Positions 1 to 9,105 are shown, counted from the first letter of the stretch. The stretch: 50,925 bases of DNA from Methanomassiliicoccaceae archaeon (GCA_003550345.1 PUJZ01000099.1:1-50925), one strand, 5' to 3'. The notes: generated by a model not told the origin, from the sequence alone. Program-made: numbers and translations.

Positions 1-1347
1 ATGAACAAGCCGGTGCGCACCCTCAGCGGCGTGGCGGTGGTGGCGGTCATGACCTCCCCCCATCCCTGCCCGCACGGCCGCTGCGCCTTCTGCCCCGGAG
101 GGGTGGAGGCATCCTCGCCGCAGTCCTACACCGGCAAGGAGCCGGCGGCGCGCCGCGGGGCGCGGAACCGCTACGACCCCTTCCTGCAGGTGAGCGACCG
201 CCTCGACCAGCTTGAGAGGATAGGGCACGTCACCGACAAGGTGGACCTAATAATCATGGGGGGGACCTTCAGCTCCCGCGACCCGGCTTACCAGGAGGGG
301 TTCGTAAAGGGCTGCTTCGATGCCATGAACCGCTCCCCCTCCCGAAGCCTGGAGGAGGCCCACGCCCTCAACGAGCAGGCCCCCCACCGCTGCATCGGCC
401 TGACCCTGGAGACCAGGCCGGACATATTCGATGACGGGCAGGTGGAGCGCGCCCTCCGCCTCGGCGCCACCCGCGTCGAGCTGGGGGTGCAGATACTCGA
501 TGACGCCATACTCGAGGCCATGGACCGGGGCCACGGCGTGGAGGCGGTGCGGCAGGCCACGCGCAGGGCGAAGGACGCGGGACTCAAGGTATGCTACCAC
601 CTCATGCCCGGGCTGCCCGGCAGCGACCGCGACAAGGACCTCGCGAGCATGGAGCGCGTCTTCTCCGACCCCGCTTTCCGGCCCGACATGCTGAAGATCT
701 ACCCCACGCTGGTGGTGGAGGGCACCCCTCTGCATCGGATGTGGGCCGAAGGCCTCTACCGCCCCTACGGCACCGAAGAGGGCACGGAGCTGGTGGCCGA
801 CATGAAGGCGCTGGTCCCCCCCTATGCGAGGATACAGCGCATCCAGAGGGACATACCCGCCCCGGAGATCGCCGCGGGCATACTCAAGGGCGACCTGAGG
901 GAGCTGGCGAGGCGGCATCTCCAAGGGACGGGCAGGGAATGCGCCTGCATACGCTGCCGAGAGGTGGGCCAGCAGGGGAGGGGCTACGACCCCGCGGCGG
1001 AATTGGAGGAGCGCTCGCTGACTTACGACGCTTCAGGAGGCAGGGAGCACTTCATGAGCCTGGAGCAGGGGGGCTCCCTGGCGGGCTACGTGCGCCTCCG
1101 GGTCAACGGCGACGGCGAGGCCACCGTCAGGGAGTTGAAGGTCTTCGGCCGCAGCTCGCCGCTGGGCGGCAGGGGCGAATGGCAGCACCGCGGCTTCGGG
1201 CAGCGCCTGCTGCGCGCCGCCGAGGCCAGGGCCGAAGAGGAGGGCGCCATGCGGTTGCGGGTTAACAGCGGCGTCGGCGTGCGGCCCTACTATGCGATGC
1301 AGGGGTACCGGCGCGACGGCCCCTACATGTCCAAGAGCCTGCCTTAG
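1..1347 (+). CDS. elp3: Elp3-type tRNA uridine-34 modification enzyme (5' truncated by window)
   Basis: Radical-SAM/acetyltransferase that makes the carboxymethyl group on wobble uridine-34 of tRNA from acetyl-CoA. The iron-sulfur motif CPHGRCAFC (C23, C28, C31 of the visible protein) has the Cx4Cx2C spacing typical of Elp3, and the GNAT acetyltransferase domain occupies roughly residues 290-448. Archaeal Elp3 normally carries about 70-90 residues before the RTLSGVAVVAVMT segment that opens here, so the ATG at base 1 is probably an internal Met and the real start lies outside the window. The stop codon overlaps the stop codon of the convergent PRC-barrel gene. Confidence 0.93.
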   Translation: MNKPVRTLSGVAVVAVMTSPHPCPHGRCAFCPGGVEASSPQSYTGKEPAARRGARNRYDPFLQVSDRLDQLERIGHVTDKVDLIIMGGTFSSRDPAYQEGFVKGCFDAMNRSPSRSLEEAHALNEQAPHRCIGLTLETRPDIFDDGQVERALRLGATRVELGVQILDDAILEAMDRGHGVEAVRQATRRAKDAGLKVCYHLMPGLPGSDRDKDLASMERVFSDPAFRPDMLKIYPTLVVEGTPLHRMWAEGLYRPYGTEEGTELVADMKALVPPYARIQRIQRDIPAPEIAAGILKGDLRELARRHLQGTGRECACIRCREVGQQGRGYDPAAELEERSLTYDASGGREHFMSLEQGGSLAGYVRLRVNGDGEATVRELKVFGRSSPLGGRGEWQHRGFGQRLLRAAEARAEEEGAMRLRVNSGVGVRPYYAMQGYRRDGPYMSKSLP

Positions 1348-1580
1348 TCGATGTCCATGACCACCACGTCGCGGACCGACCTCATCTCCTTGAATGGTAT
1401 CATCGCCCTGCCGAGCTCGTCGGTGGCGAAATAGGCCAACGCCTCACCGTCCGGGAGCACCACCACGAAGAGCAGGTCGCCGCTGGCCTCGTCGACGATG
1501 AGGTCCTCGATGGTCCCCACCATGGAGCCGTCGCTGGTGATCATGCGTTTCCCCAGGACCTCGGTCATGAACCTGCGCAT
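1344..1580 (-). CDS. PRC-barrel domain protein
   Basis: A 78-residue single PRC-barrel domain, with a pattern like VLGKRMITSDGSMVGTIEDL and a hydrophobic strand ending in a vVxDI-like tail. Small archaeal PRC-barrel proteins are linked to RNA metabolism and, in some archaea, cell division (CdpB family), but the role here cannot be read from sequence. A TATA-like ATTTATATC lies just upstream on the minus strand, so it probably has its own promoter. It is convergent with elp3, with overlapping stop codons, and lies downstream of the CDC48 gene on the same strand. Confidence 0.8.
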   Translation of the reverse strand: MRRFMTEVLGKRMITSDGSMVGTIEDLIVDEASGDLLFVVVLPDGEALAYFATDELGRAMIPFKEMRSVRDVVVMDID

Positions 1581-1623
1581 AGCAACACCCGCATCCCTTT
1601 GGCCGATATAAATCGATGAGCCC

Positions 1624-3825
1624 TCACTGGTACTGCGGCGAGTCCCCCCACGCCGCCTTGCGGCGGCGGAGGTCCTTGGCCATCCTCTCGTAGCGGTCCA
1701 CCGTCCTCGGGTCCGCCGACGGGGCCAGCATCTTGGCGGCGGCCATGAAGTGCCTCTGCTGCACCAGCTCCGCCCCGGGGTCCTCGCGATAGGCCGCCAG
1801 GCCCGCCTCGCGGCAGAGGTTCTCCAGGTCGGCTCCGACGAAGCCGTCGGTCATCGAGGCCAGCGCCTCCAGGTCCACGTCCTCCCCCAAAGGCATGACG
1901 GCGCTGTGCACCTCCAGTATGCTCCGCCTGCCCTCGCGGCCGGGGGCGGGCACCAGCACCAGCTTGTCGAACCTCCCCGGCCGCAGCAGGGCGGGGTCGA
2001 TGATGTCCGGGCGGTTGGTGGCGGCCACCACCGCCACGTTCCGCAAGGGCTCCAGGCCGTCCAGGGATATCAGGAGCTGGTTGAGGAGCCTCTCGCCGGA
2101 GCGCTCCTCGCCGCCGCGCACATGGCTGATGGAGTCTATCTCATCGAAGAACACTATGCAGGGGGCCATCTGCTTGGCCCTCTTGAACACATGCCTCAGC
2201 GCCCGCTCGCTCTCCCCCACCCATTTGCTCACGAGCTCCGGCCCGCTCACGGATATGAAATTGGCGCCGGACTCGTTCGCCAGGGCCTTGGCGATGAGCG
2301 TCTTGCCGGTGCCGGGCGGGCCGTAGAGCAGCATGCCCTTGGCGGCGCGTATCCCCAGGCGCTGGAAGGCCTTGGGCTCCTCGGCGGGCACGAAGAACTC
2401 CATGAGCTCCTGGCGGAGCTCATCCAGGCCGCCTACCTTGTCCCAGCCGACCTTCGGCACCTCCACCATGACCTCACGCATGCCCGACGGCTCTACCTCC
2501 GAGAGAGCCTGACGGAAGTCCTCCATGGCCACCGTCATCTCCTCCACCGTCTGCGCCGGCAGCGATCCGTCCAGGCCGAGGCCGGGCATGTGCCGCGAGA
2601 GGCTGGCCATCGCCGCCTCGCGGCAGAGGGCGGCGAGGTCGGCCCCCACGAAGCCCTGCGTGGCCGCCACCAGCTCCTCGATGTCCACATCCTCGCCCAG
2701 CGGCATGCCGCGGGTGTGTATCGCCAGTATCTCCCTCCTCCCGGCGCGGGAGGGGACGCCTATCTCGATCTCGCGGTCGAAGCGCCCCGGCCGCCGCAGC
2801 GCGGGGTCGATGGAGGCCTCCATGTTGGTGGCCCCGATGACCACCACGTCGCCCCGGCCGCCGAGGCCGTCCATCAGGGTCAGCAGCTGCGCCACCACCC
2901 TCCTCTCCCCCTCCCCGTGCACCGACTCGCGGTTGGGGGCGATGGAGTCTATCTCATCGATGAAGAGTATGCTGGGGCCGCCCTCCTCGGCCTGCTGGAA
3001 AACCTGACGCAGCCTCTCCTCGCTCTCTCCGTAGTAGCGGCTCATTATCTCCGGCCCCTGTATGGAGTAGAAGCCGGCGCCGGACTCGTTCGCCAGGGCC
3101 TTGGCGATGAGCGTCTTGCCGGTGCCGGGCGGGCCGTAGAGCAGGACGCCCTTGGGCGGGGATATCCCCAGCCTCTCGAAGAGATGGGGATGCTTGAGGG
3201 GCAGCTCGATCATCTCGCGGACCCTCTTCAGCTCGCCGTCCAGGCCTCCGACGTCGTCATAGGTCGTCGTCCAGGCCACTCCGGGGCGCTCCTCCGCCGG
3301 CTCCTCCTTCAGCACCAGCTCGGTGTCGGGGAATATCATCACCGCCCCGCTGGGGACGGTGTTGATGACGGTGAACGGGGACTTGCCCCCCATGAGGGCG
3401 ATGTTGGGCACCACGATGTCGCTGCCGCGCAGCACCGGCCTGTTGAGCAGGCCCTTGAGGAAAAGCTGGTCGGCGCCCTCGCCGAAACGCACCTTCTTGC
3501 CCGCGGGGACGTTGGGCGCCAGCACGACCTTCTCCGCCGGACGGGGGTCGATCCTCCGCACCTTCACCGTCTCGTCCACGGACACGCCGGCGTTGGTCCG
3601 GGTGAGCCCGTCGATCCTCAGTATCCCCTTGCCCTCGTCCTCGGGGAGGCCGCGGAAGACCTTGGCCACGGTGGCCCTCCTTCCAACGATCTCGATGCTG
3701 TCGCCCGCCTCCACGCCCAAGCGTCGGCGCGCGTCGGCGTCCAGACGGGCCCGGCCCAGGCCGGCCTCGGCCTGGCGGTGGGCCATGGCGACTTTGAGGT
3801 CGACGGAGTCATCCATCGGCCGCAT
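1624..3825 (-). CDS. CDC48/VAT-family AAA+ ATPase
   Basis: A hexameric unfoldase/segregase that feeds proteins to the proteasome or remodels complexes. The order is an N-terminal double-psi barrel region (about 1-180), then D1 with Walker A GPPGTGKT at 231-238 and FIDEID around 288-293, then D2 with Walker A at 502-509 and FFDEID around 559-564. Each AAA domain has an arginine-finger region (PGRFD). At 733 residues it is of normal length for archaeal VAT, with no intein. The start may be 3825 or the second ATG at 3816. An A/T-rich promoter-like patch lies near 3840-3855. A 69-bp stretch is identical between D1 and D2 (listed separately). Confidence 0.95.
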   Translation of the reverse strand: MRPMDDSVDLKVAMAHRQAEAGLGRARLDADARRRLGVEAGDSIEIVGRRATVAKVFRGLPEDEGKGILRIDGLTRTNAGVSVDETVKVRRIDPRPAEKVVLAPNVPAGKKVRFGEGADQLFLKGLLNRPVLRGSDIVVPNIALMGGKSPFTVINTVPSGAVMIFPDTELVLKEEPAEERPGVAWTTTYDDVGGLDGELKRVREMIELPLKHPHLFERLGISPPKGVLLYGPPGTGKTLIAKALANESGAGFYSIQGPEIMSRYYGESEERLRQVFQQAEEGGPSILFIDEIDSIAPNRESVHGEGERRVVAQLLTLMDGLGGRGDVVVIGATNMEASIDPALRRPGRFDREIEIGVPSRAGRREILAIHTRGMPLGEDVDIEELVAATQGFVGADLAALCREAAMASLSRHMPGLGLDGSLPAQTVEEMTVAMEDFRQALSEVEPSGMREVMVEVPKVGWDKVGGLDELRQELMEFFVPAEEPKAFQRLGIRAAKGMLLYGPPGTGKTLIAKALANESGANFISVSGPELVSKWVGESERALRHVFKRAKQMAPCIVFFDEIDSISHVRGGEERSGERLLNQLLISLDGLEPLRNVAVVAATNRPDIIDPALLRPGRFDKLVLVPAPGREGRRSILEVHSAVMPLGEDVDLEALASMTDGFVGADLENLCREAGLAAYREDPGAELVQQRHFMAAAKMLAPSADPRTVDRYERMAKDLRRRKAAWGDSPQYQ
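2263..2331 (-). repeat. 69-bp stretch identical to 3076-3144 (D2 copy in CDC48)
   Basis: This stretch encodes the Walker A neighbourhood of D2 and is identical base for base with the D1 copy at 3076-3144, including third codon positions. It covers 23 codons. The flanking parts of the two domains have diverged. Confidence 0.9.
3076..3144 (-). repeat. 69-bp stretch identical to 2263-2331 (D1 copy in CDC48)
   Basis: D1 counterpart of the repeat at 2263-2331, spanning the P-loop and following helix. Identity stops sharply on both sides, which is more like recent gene conversion than simple conservation, although strong G+C codon bias contributes. Confidence 0.9.
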
Positions 3826-3886
3826 AATCGACTTTGGGCTAATAGATTATTTCCTCGCATCCCTCGATGAAGGCGGCCGCGTCAGC

Positions 3887-4897
3887 TCATCCGCGCTCGG
3901 ACGCCCGCACCCCCCCGTCGGGGAGCACCTCGTCGTCGAGAGAGACGCCGCCGGACAGCTCCGCGCCCCTGCCCACTATGCTGCCGGTCACCAGCGACCC
4001 CTCTCCGATGTAGGCGTCCTCAAGGACCAATGAACGCTCCACGCGGCAGCCCTCCAGCACCGCGCCCGGGTGCACCACGCTGTCCGAGACCACCGCGTGG
4101 CGCAGGGAGGCGCCAGGCATGATGTGGCATGCGCCCCTGGCCTCGCCGCCCTCCAGGGCGCCCGGGTGCACCTCCCCCCCCGAGCGGGCCATGCTGAGGT
4201 TGGCCGCCAACAGGTCCCTGGGCCTGCCGATGTCCATCCAGAATCCGCTGAGCACATGCCCCTGTATCCTCTCCCCCCGCCTCATCATCTCCGGGAAGAG
4301 GTCCTTGGAGAAGTCGTGCATCTCCCCGGCGGGCACGAGCGCCATCGCCCCCCGCTCCAGGACGTAGATGCCGGCGTTTATCAGGTCGGAGAAAACCTCC
4401 GCGGGGGAGGGCTTCTCCCGGAACCGCTCGACCTCGCCGCCTGGTCCAAGGCCGACGATGCCGAACTCGCTGGGGTCCTCGACCCTCGTCAAGGCCATGG
4501 TGGCCATCGCGCCGCTGCGCCGGTGCTCCCGCACCATGGCGGCGATGTCCACATCGGCGAGCACATCCCCGCTGGCCACGACGAAGCTGTCGTCCAGGCG
4601 GTCCTCGATGAGCTTCACGGACCCGGCGGTGCCCGCGGGCTCGTCCTCATAGGCGAAGTCCACCCGCAGTCCGTAGCGGGAGCCGTCGCCGATGGCTTCC
4701 AGGATGGAATCGGAGCGGTACCCGCAGGCCAGTATGACCTCCCTGATGCCCGATTCCGCCAGCCGCCTGATCACATACTCGACGCAGGGCCTGCCCAGCA
4801 CCGGGAGCAGCGGTTTGGGGGTGCTCTCGGTCAACGGCCTGAGCCTGGTGCCCTTGCCGCCCACCATTATCACCGCTTGTCTGATCTCCTCCGACAT
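3887..4897 (-). CDS. NDP-sugar pyrophosphorylase with left-handed beta-helix domain
   Basis: Sugar-1-phosphate nucleotidyltransferase making an activated sugar. From the chosen start the signature GGKGTRLRPL lies at about residues 13-22, followed by the TPKPLLPV segment, and the C-terminal about 90 residues contain hexapeptide-like repeats (SDSVVHPGAVLEG and following) forming an acyltransferase-type beta-helix, as in mannose-1-phosphate guanylyltransferases and archaeal GlmU-like enzymes. The exact sugar is not decidable. An upstream in-frame ATG at 4930 exists, but a TATA sequence (TCTATAAAT, minus strand, about 4929-4938) overlaps it, so the near-leaderless ATG at 4897 is preferred. It probably serves the adjacent glycosyltransferases. 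Confidence 0.85.
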   Translation of the reverse strand: MSEEIRQAVIMVGGKGTRLRPLTESTPKPLLPVLGRPCVEYVIRRLAESGIREVILACGYRSDSILEAIGDGSRYGLRVDFAYEDEPAGTAGSVKLIEDRLDDSFVVASGDVLADVDIAAMVREHRRSGAMATMALTRVEDPSEFGIVGLGPGGEVERFREKPSPAEVFSDLINAGIYVLERGAMALVPAGEMHDFSKDLFPEMMRRGERIQGHVLSGFWMDIGRPRDLLAANLSMARSGGEVHPGALEGGEARGACHIMPGASLRHAVVSDSVVHPGAVLEGCRVERSLVLEDAYIGEGSLVTGSIVGRGAELSGGVSLDDEVLPDGGVRASERG

Positions 4898-5010
4898 CTT
4901 GGAACCGCCCGATAATCCCCTACTGCCCATTTATAGATGACCCAGCGTCATCCCCGGGACGATAATTAGATTAACGGCGGCACCGTTCGACCCCTAAGGC
5001 CTAGCGGGCA

Positions 5011-5028
5011 ATGGCCGGCTGCGGCCAT
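5011..5028. repeat. Short inverted repeat in the leader of the GT-C gene
   Basis: ATGGCCG and CGGCCAT are separated by GCTG, giving a seven-pair hairpin between a TATA-like GATAATTAGATTAA (near 4960) and the Shine-Dalgarno site at 5039-5045. It could be a protein site or an mRNA hairpin. Only the symmetry is seen. Confidence 0.4.
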
Positions 5029-5053
5029 GCAACGGACTGGAGGGGTTGCGGAC

Positions 5054-6307
5054 ATGGTCTCTGGCGACGACGGGCATGCTGAGGGGTTGCGACGGAAGGC
5101 CGGACGCTTGGCTGAGCGGTTCTGGTCATTGAGCGAGGGCCGCCGGGTGGCCGCGCTCCTCATGGTGGCGCTGCTCGTTTACTCCTCGCTGTTCGCGCTC
5201 ATGGTGGCCACCGGCTTCGGCGAGGACATATTCTTCGGCGAGGAGGGCTCCCCCATACCGGTGCCCTATGACGTGCGCTATTACCAGGACCGCGCCTCCA
5301 ACCTTCTGGAGGGGAAGATACCCTACCTGGAGTTCTACTCGGAGAGCCCGCCGCTCATTATGTACGCCTTCATACCGGCGGCGCTCATGGGCAACAGCCC
5401 TGAGGCCTATGCGCTGCTCTTCAGCTTCTACGTGTTCCTCACCGCGGCGCTGATGTACGCGGTGCTGCGCCGGCGGGACGAGAGGGGCGCTCTGCTGGCC
5501 ACCTCCCTCTTCCTGTTGAACCCCATAAGCCTGGGCACGGCGCTGATACTGGTGCAGGACGAGGCGGCGGTGACGCTCTTCTATGCCGTGCCCGTGCTCC
5601 TGATGCTGCTCGGATGGGGGAGGCTGTCGGTGATCACGGCCACGCTGGGAGCGTTGACGAAGGTCTTCTCGGCGGTGCTCCTGCCGCTCGCGTTCATCTA
5701 CCAGGACCGCGAGGGCAGGCGCAGGTCCCTGATCGCCCTCGCCATCGCCGCCGCGACGGTGGCGTTGCCGCTGCTGGCCTTCGCCGGCGAGGCCTTCTTG
5801 CGCTTCCCCCGCTACTACCTGAAGATGTCCGGCGACGAGGGGATATTCGAGGGCATAAGCTTCTGGCGCTTCCTGCAGGAGGCCGGGCTGGCCGTCCCCG
5901 GCCTGCTGCTGCAGGCCCTCTTCGCCATCGGCACCTTGGCGATGCTCTACCTGATATGGAGGCGCGGCATCGACCCGCTGCGGGGCAGCGTGCTGATGCT
6001 GATGCCGTTCTTCCTCTTCTTCCCCAAGATCACCGGCGACTACTACATGGTCTTTCTGGCGCCGGTGTGCGCCTTGGCCCTGGTGGACCTGCGGCCGACG
6101 TTCTGGATACTGGCGGCGGCGGTCCTCTCGGCGCTCTGCCAGCTCTTCAACAGCTACGGCGGGATGGAGGCGGTGCTCCCCATGGACGGCCTGTGGGTCC
6201 TGGCCCCGCTGGCGATGTCGCTGCTGGTGCACATCGTGCTGATACACCTGACCCTGAGGCTGCTCCGGATGGGGCCTCAGCCGGTCCTGGAGCCGGAGGG
6301 GCGGTAG
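5054..6307 (+). CDS. GT-C-fold multi-pass membrane glycosyltransferase (GT87/DUF2029-like)
   Basis: A polytopic membrane protein with about nine to ten hydrophobic helices. The first helix (LLMVALLVYSSLFALMVA) is followed by an extracytoplasmic loop with YYQDRASNLLEGKIPYLEF and ESPPLIMY, the arrangement of lipid-sugar-dependent mannosyltransferases of the GT-C class. It probably transfers a sugar from a polyprenyl-phosphate donor to a surface glycan. I chose ATG 5054 because GGAGGGG lies eight bases upstream. ATG 5027 is an alternative adding nine residues, but it sits inside an inverted repeat. The 3' end overlaps the convergent DUF89 gene by about 31 bases. Confidence 0.72.
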   Translation: MVSGDDGHAEGLRRKAGRLAERFWSLSEGRRVAALLMVALLVYSSLFALMVATGFGEDIFFGEEGSPIPVPYDVRYYQDRASNLLEGKIPYLEFYSESPPLIMYAFIPAALMGNSPEAYALLFSFYVFLTAALMYAVLRRRDERGALLATSLFLLNPISLGTALILVQDEAAVTLFYAVPVLLMLLGWGRLSVITATLGALTKVFSAVLLPLAFIYQDREGRRRSLIALAIAAATVALPLLAFAGEAFLRFPRYYLKMSGDEGIFEGISFWRFLQEAGLAVPGLLLQALFAIGTLAMLYLIWRRGIDPLRGSVLMLMPFFLFFPKITGDYYMVFLAPVCALALVDLRPTFWILAAAVLSALCQLFNSYGGMEAVLPMDGLWVLAPLAMSLLVHIVLIHLTLRLLRMGPQPVLEPEGR

Positions 6308-7161
6308 ACGGCGACGTTCTGGTCCTTGGCGACGCCGGCGGCCTTGGCCACCGGCTCGCACTTCGCCCTCATCAGGTAGAAGACCTCGCCGACGTCCTCG
6401 TCGGAGAGGGCCTCGAAGTTGGCCATCCCCTTGGCTATGACCACGTCCGCGCCGCGGAAGGCCTCCAGGCAGTCGGGGGACGCGCTCTCCAGGTCCACCC
6501 CGATGGCGAACTGGCCCGTGTCGACCATCTTGTCGACCAGCAGGTCGAGGCCGACGCGCTCGGCGTCCTTGCGGGTCACGTCCGTGAGCACCGGCTCCCC
6601 CTTCACCAGGCCGACCACGCGGCAGCCCCGCGACCATATCTCCTTGATGAGCAGCCGGTCGAAGACCGACTCGCCGCAGTTGTCGAAGAGGTAGAGCACG
6701 GTGCCGCCCTCCGCGAGCTTCGACTCGAGGACGTCGAGGTCGCTGACGTCCAGGCCCTGCTCCATGAGCGAGAGGAAGGCCCCGCGCAGCTCATCGGGGT
6801 GCTCCAGCGCTATACCGGCGCCGAAGTCCATCACGTTGCCGGCGATGGAGCCGACCACCGCCGTCTCCAGACGGTCCTCCGCGGACTCGAGCATGGCCTC
6901 CAGCTGCGGCAGCAGCTCCAGGGCTACCGCGTCGGACCTCTCCTTCAGCTCCTGGTAGGGGTCGTCCACCCCCAGCTCCTGGTAGGCCCGGCGATGGACG
7001 CGGCTGGCCATCTTGGCCGAGTTCATGCTGCCGTCATAGGCCTCGGCCATCTCCCGCAGGGCGGCCTGCACCGGCCTCTGACCGTCCTCCCCCTCCACCA
7101 GCCGTGACTGGAAGAGCACCCTTTTCAGCAGGCAGGGCACGCACTCAGGGTCCGATCTCAT
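6277..7161 (-). CDS. DUF89/ARMT1-like damage-control phosphatase
   Basis: A 294-residue member of the DUF89 metal-dependent phosphatase family (AF1104-like branch). The N-terminal CVPC motif (C7, C10), the metal-site segment LFDNCGESVFD, a VKGEPVLTDVT segment and KGMANFEAL all fit the family, whose members hydrolyse damaged or excess phosphometabolites. The natural substrate of the archaeal branch is not established. The gene is monocistronic and converges with the GT-C gene, with a 31-base tail overlap. The ATG at 7161 gives the expected N-terminus. Confidence 0.85.
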   Translation of the reverse strand: MRSDPECVPCLLKRVLFQSRLVEGEDGQRPVQAALREMAEAYDGSMNSAKMASRVHRRAYQELGVDDPYQELKERSDAVALELLPQLEAMLESAEDRLETAVVGSIAGNVMDFGAGIALEHPDELRGAFLSLMEQGLDVSDLDVLESKLAEGGTVLYLFDNCGESVFDRLLIKEIWSRGCRVVGLVKGEPVLTDVTRKDAERVGLDLLVDKMVDTGQFAIGVDLESASPDCLEAFRGADVVIAKGMANFEALSDEDVGEVFYLMRAKCEPVAKAAGVAKDQNVAVYRPSGSRTG

Positions 7162-7256
7162 GTCCCATAGAGCCCTCCGGGGGAATAAATCGATTTGCTT
7201 GTGCGGCCGCCGCCGGCGAAGAAGGATTAATAGCGCGCTAGCGCTAACCCCTGCAC

Positions 7257-8135
7257 ATGGCGAAGGTGTCGGTAGGCGTTCCCGCCTACAACGAGGAGGA
7301 CAACATCCGCCGCTGCCTGGAGGCGATACTCGCCCAGGACATGGGGGGGCATGAGCTGCTGGAGGTCATAGTGGTCTCCAGCGGCTCCACCGACGCCACC
7401 GACGCCATCGTCTCGGCGATGGCGGCCGAGGACCCGCGCGTCAGGCTCCTCCGGCAGGAGGAGCGCCGGGGCAAGGCCTCCGCCAACAACCTGTTCATGG
7501 CCAGCGCCGGAGGCGATGTCCTGATCCAGCTCAACGCCGACGCGCTGGTGTCCGAGGGGGCCTTCGCCCATCTGCTCCGCCCGCTGGAGGACCCGGAGGT
7601 GGGCGTGGCCGTGGGCAGGCTGGCATCGGTCAACGACGTGGAGGGGCTATTCGGCTTCTCCGCCCATCTGATGTTCTACCTGCACCACCGCGTGTCCTCG
7701 GCGGCGCCGAAGATGTGCGAGCTCTTCGCCATACGCAACATCGGGGTGCGGATGCCCGAGGACATCAACACCGACGAGGACTGGATAGGCCACCATTTCC
7801 TCGGCGAGGGATACCGCATCGTATATGTGCCCGAGGCGGTCAGCAACCTCAAGGGCGCCACCAACCTCAGGGACTTCCTCCATCAGAGGGCGAGGGTGAA
7901 CATCGGCGAGAACTACATGAGGCGGAAATACAAGTACCAGCCCTCGACGAAGGACGACCGCCTGGTGGCGACGGCGGCGCTGGACTTCATCCGCGAGGAG
8001 CGCCCCTGGCCGCACCTGCTGTTCGGGGCGGTGATGCTGGAGATGCTCGCCCGAGCCTACGCCCTGGTCTACGTGTCGATGGGCCTGGAGGACCAGGCCG
8101 TCTGGGAGAGGATAGACTCCACCAAGAGGCACTGA
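7257..8135 (+). CDS. Family 2 glycosyltransferase
   Basis: A GT-A-fold enzyme of 292 residues. The opening VSVGVPAYNEEDNI, the nucleotide-binding VVSSGSTDAT segment (about 39-47) and the metal-binding NADA (93-96) mark a GT2 enzyme using a nucleotide-sugar donor. A DEDW motif further on is the usual acceptor/base region. There is no transmembrane segment except possibly a weak C-terminal helix. A TATA-like GGATTAATAGC lies about 30 bases upstream, giving a short leader. Neighbouring glycan genes suggest surface glycan or glycolipid assembly. Confidence 0.88.
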   Translation: MAKVSVGVPAYNEEDNIRRCLEAILAQDMGGHELLEVIVVSSGSTDATDAIVSAMAAEDPRVRLLRQEERRGKASANNLFMASAGGDVLIQLNADALVSEGAFAHLLRPLEDPEVGVAVGRLASVNDVEGLFGFSAHLMFYLHHRVSSAAPKMCELFAIRNIGVRMPEDINTDEDWIGHHFLGEGYRIVYVPEAVSNLKGATNLRDFLHQRARVNIGENYMRRKYKYQPSTKDDRLVATAALDFIREERPWPHLLFGAVMLEMLARAYALVYVSMGLEDQAVWERIDSTKRH

Positions 8136-8142
8136 GCCCGGC

Positions 8143-8889
8143 TCAGAGGCCGAAGGCCCTCTCCAGCAGCCGCGCCGCCGCCCTGCCGCCGCGGCCGCAC
8201 TGCCGGAATATGGAGACGATCACCAGCGGCGATATCTTCGACACGCCGCCGCGGCGGGGCTGGAACTCGAACTCCACCTCGGCTATCGCCATGCCGGGAG
8301 GGCAGAACCTCAGCAGGTCGAACAACGCCTTGAAGCCCCTCCTCTCCATGCGGTCCTCATTCTCCTCCACTATCCTCCTGACGGTCTCCGTCCGGCCGCC
8401 GAAGAAGCCGGTCATGATGTCGCTGCTGGTGGGCTGGCCGTTGATCCAGAGGTAGCTGTGGGCGATCAGATGCGCCACCTGGGAGGAGAAGCTGCGGAAG
8501 GGGGTGAGGGCGGCGCGGTCGGTGCGGACGCCGATGGCCAGGTCGTTGGAGTCCAGGGCGGCGAGCAGCTCCCCCGCCTTCTCCGGCGGATGCTGGAAGT
8601 CGCAGTCCATCACCACGAAGCGCTCCGTGCCGCAGCGCCTTATGCCGTCGAAGATGCTGGCTGAAAGGCCGCGGTCGGCGGGGTCGCGGGCGAGCATCGA
8701 CACCATGCCGTCGGACAGGGAGCGCTCCGCCACCAGTTCCGGCGTCCCGTCCTCGGAGGCGTCGTCGAGCACCAGGACACGATGCTGGGGGTAAAGGCGC
8801 CTCAGCTCATCCAGCATCGGGCCGATGTTCTCCGCCTCATCCAAAGTGGGCAGCAGTATGGTCGCTTCCGTTCCCGCGACTCGTTCCAG
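8143..8889 (-). CDS. Dolichyl-phosphate-sugar synthase-like GT2 with non-canonical start
   Basis: The GT2 core TILLPTLDEAENI, LVLDDASEDGT, MDCDFQHPPE and a late QPRRGGVSK match dolichol-phosphate mannosyl/glucosyl transferases, without membrane helices. The first beta strand (TILLPT) lies upstream of the only canonical start, TTG 8844, so that start would destroy the fold. The frame stays open to 8937 but contains no ATG, GTG or TTG before it. CTG at 8889-8887 is the best candidate, because GGAGGG (8902-8897) stands seven bases upstream and gives the N-terminus LERVAGTEATILLPT. The alternative is a one-base sequencing error joining ATG 8896. TATA-like AATTAATATATTG lies at 8955-8943. Confidence 0.75.
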   Translation of the reverse strand: MERVAGTEATILLPTLDEAENIGPMLDELRRLYPQHRVLVLDDASEDGTPELVAERSLSDGMVSMLARDPADRGLSASIFDGIRRCGTERFVVMDCDFQHPPEKAGELLAALDSNDLAIGVRTDRAALTPFRSFSSQVAHLIAHSYLWINGQPTSSDIMTGFFGGRTETVRRIVEENEDRMERRGFKALFDLLRFCPPGMAIAEVEFEFQPRRGGVSKISPLVIVSIFRQCGRGGRAAARLLERAFGL

Positions 8890-9000
8890 ACGGCATCCCT
8901 CCGTCCCCGCTACACGGGGCTGGACAGAGCGATGACGTTACAATATATTAATTGGTCCGACCGATTCTCAGGCCCCGGGGGCACGCCTCCGGGACATAAG

Positions 9001-9011
9001 GCTAAAATACG
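9001..9011 (+). promoter_or_regulatory. TATA box of the ilv leader/operon
   Basis: GCTAAAATACG resembles an archaeal TATA element with a purine-rich flank. Its centre is about 27 bases before base 9033, so transcription should begin at or next to the ATG of the leader ORF at 9034. Confidence 0.55.
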
Positions 9012-9033
9012 AGCATAATCATTTTCCCGTTCG

Positions 9034-9105
9034 ATGAAGCAGAGAGACCTGCCCGTCCTCATTCGCGGCGATGGCAGCGTGCGCTCTGCTCTGGTAGTAA
9101 TGTAG
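9034..9105 (+). CDS. Candidate ilv leader peptide (23 codons)
   Basis: A short ORF of 23 sense codons ending in TAG, beginning at the predicted transcription start (leaderless). Eight of 23 residues are branched-chain: the cluster LPVLI is encoded at 9049-9063, one Val at 9079, and ALVV at 9088-9099, just before the stop. Composition, position before acetolactate synthase and the following hairpin resemble bacterial ilv leader peptides that sense charged tRNA-Leu, tRNA-Ile and tRNA-Val. No similarity to a known protein is claimed. The ORF could also occur by chance, since G+C-rich DNA gives many open frames. Confidence 0.5.
   Translation: MKQRDLPVLIRGDGSVRSALVVM

Noticed and set aside
1624-3825. 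Intein in CDC48, aIF5B or eIF2-gamma
   Set aside because: Lengths are normal and the P-loops are followed directly by the expected helices.
1750-3870. Long open frame (706 codons) opposite CDC48
   Set aside because: G+C-rich antisense shadow with His/Leu/Gly-rich composition. The CDC48 frame has full AAA motifs.
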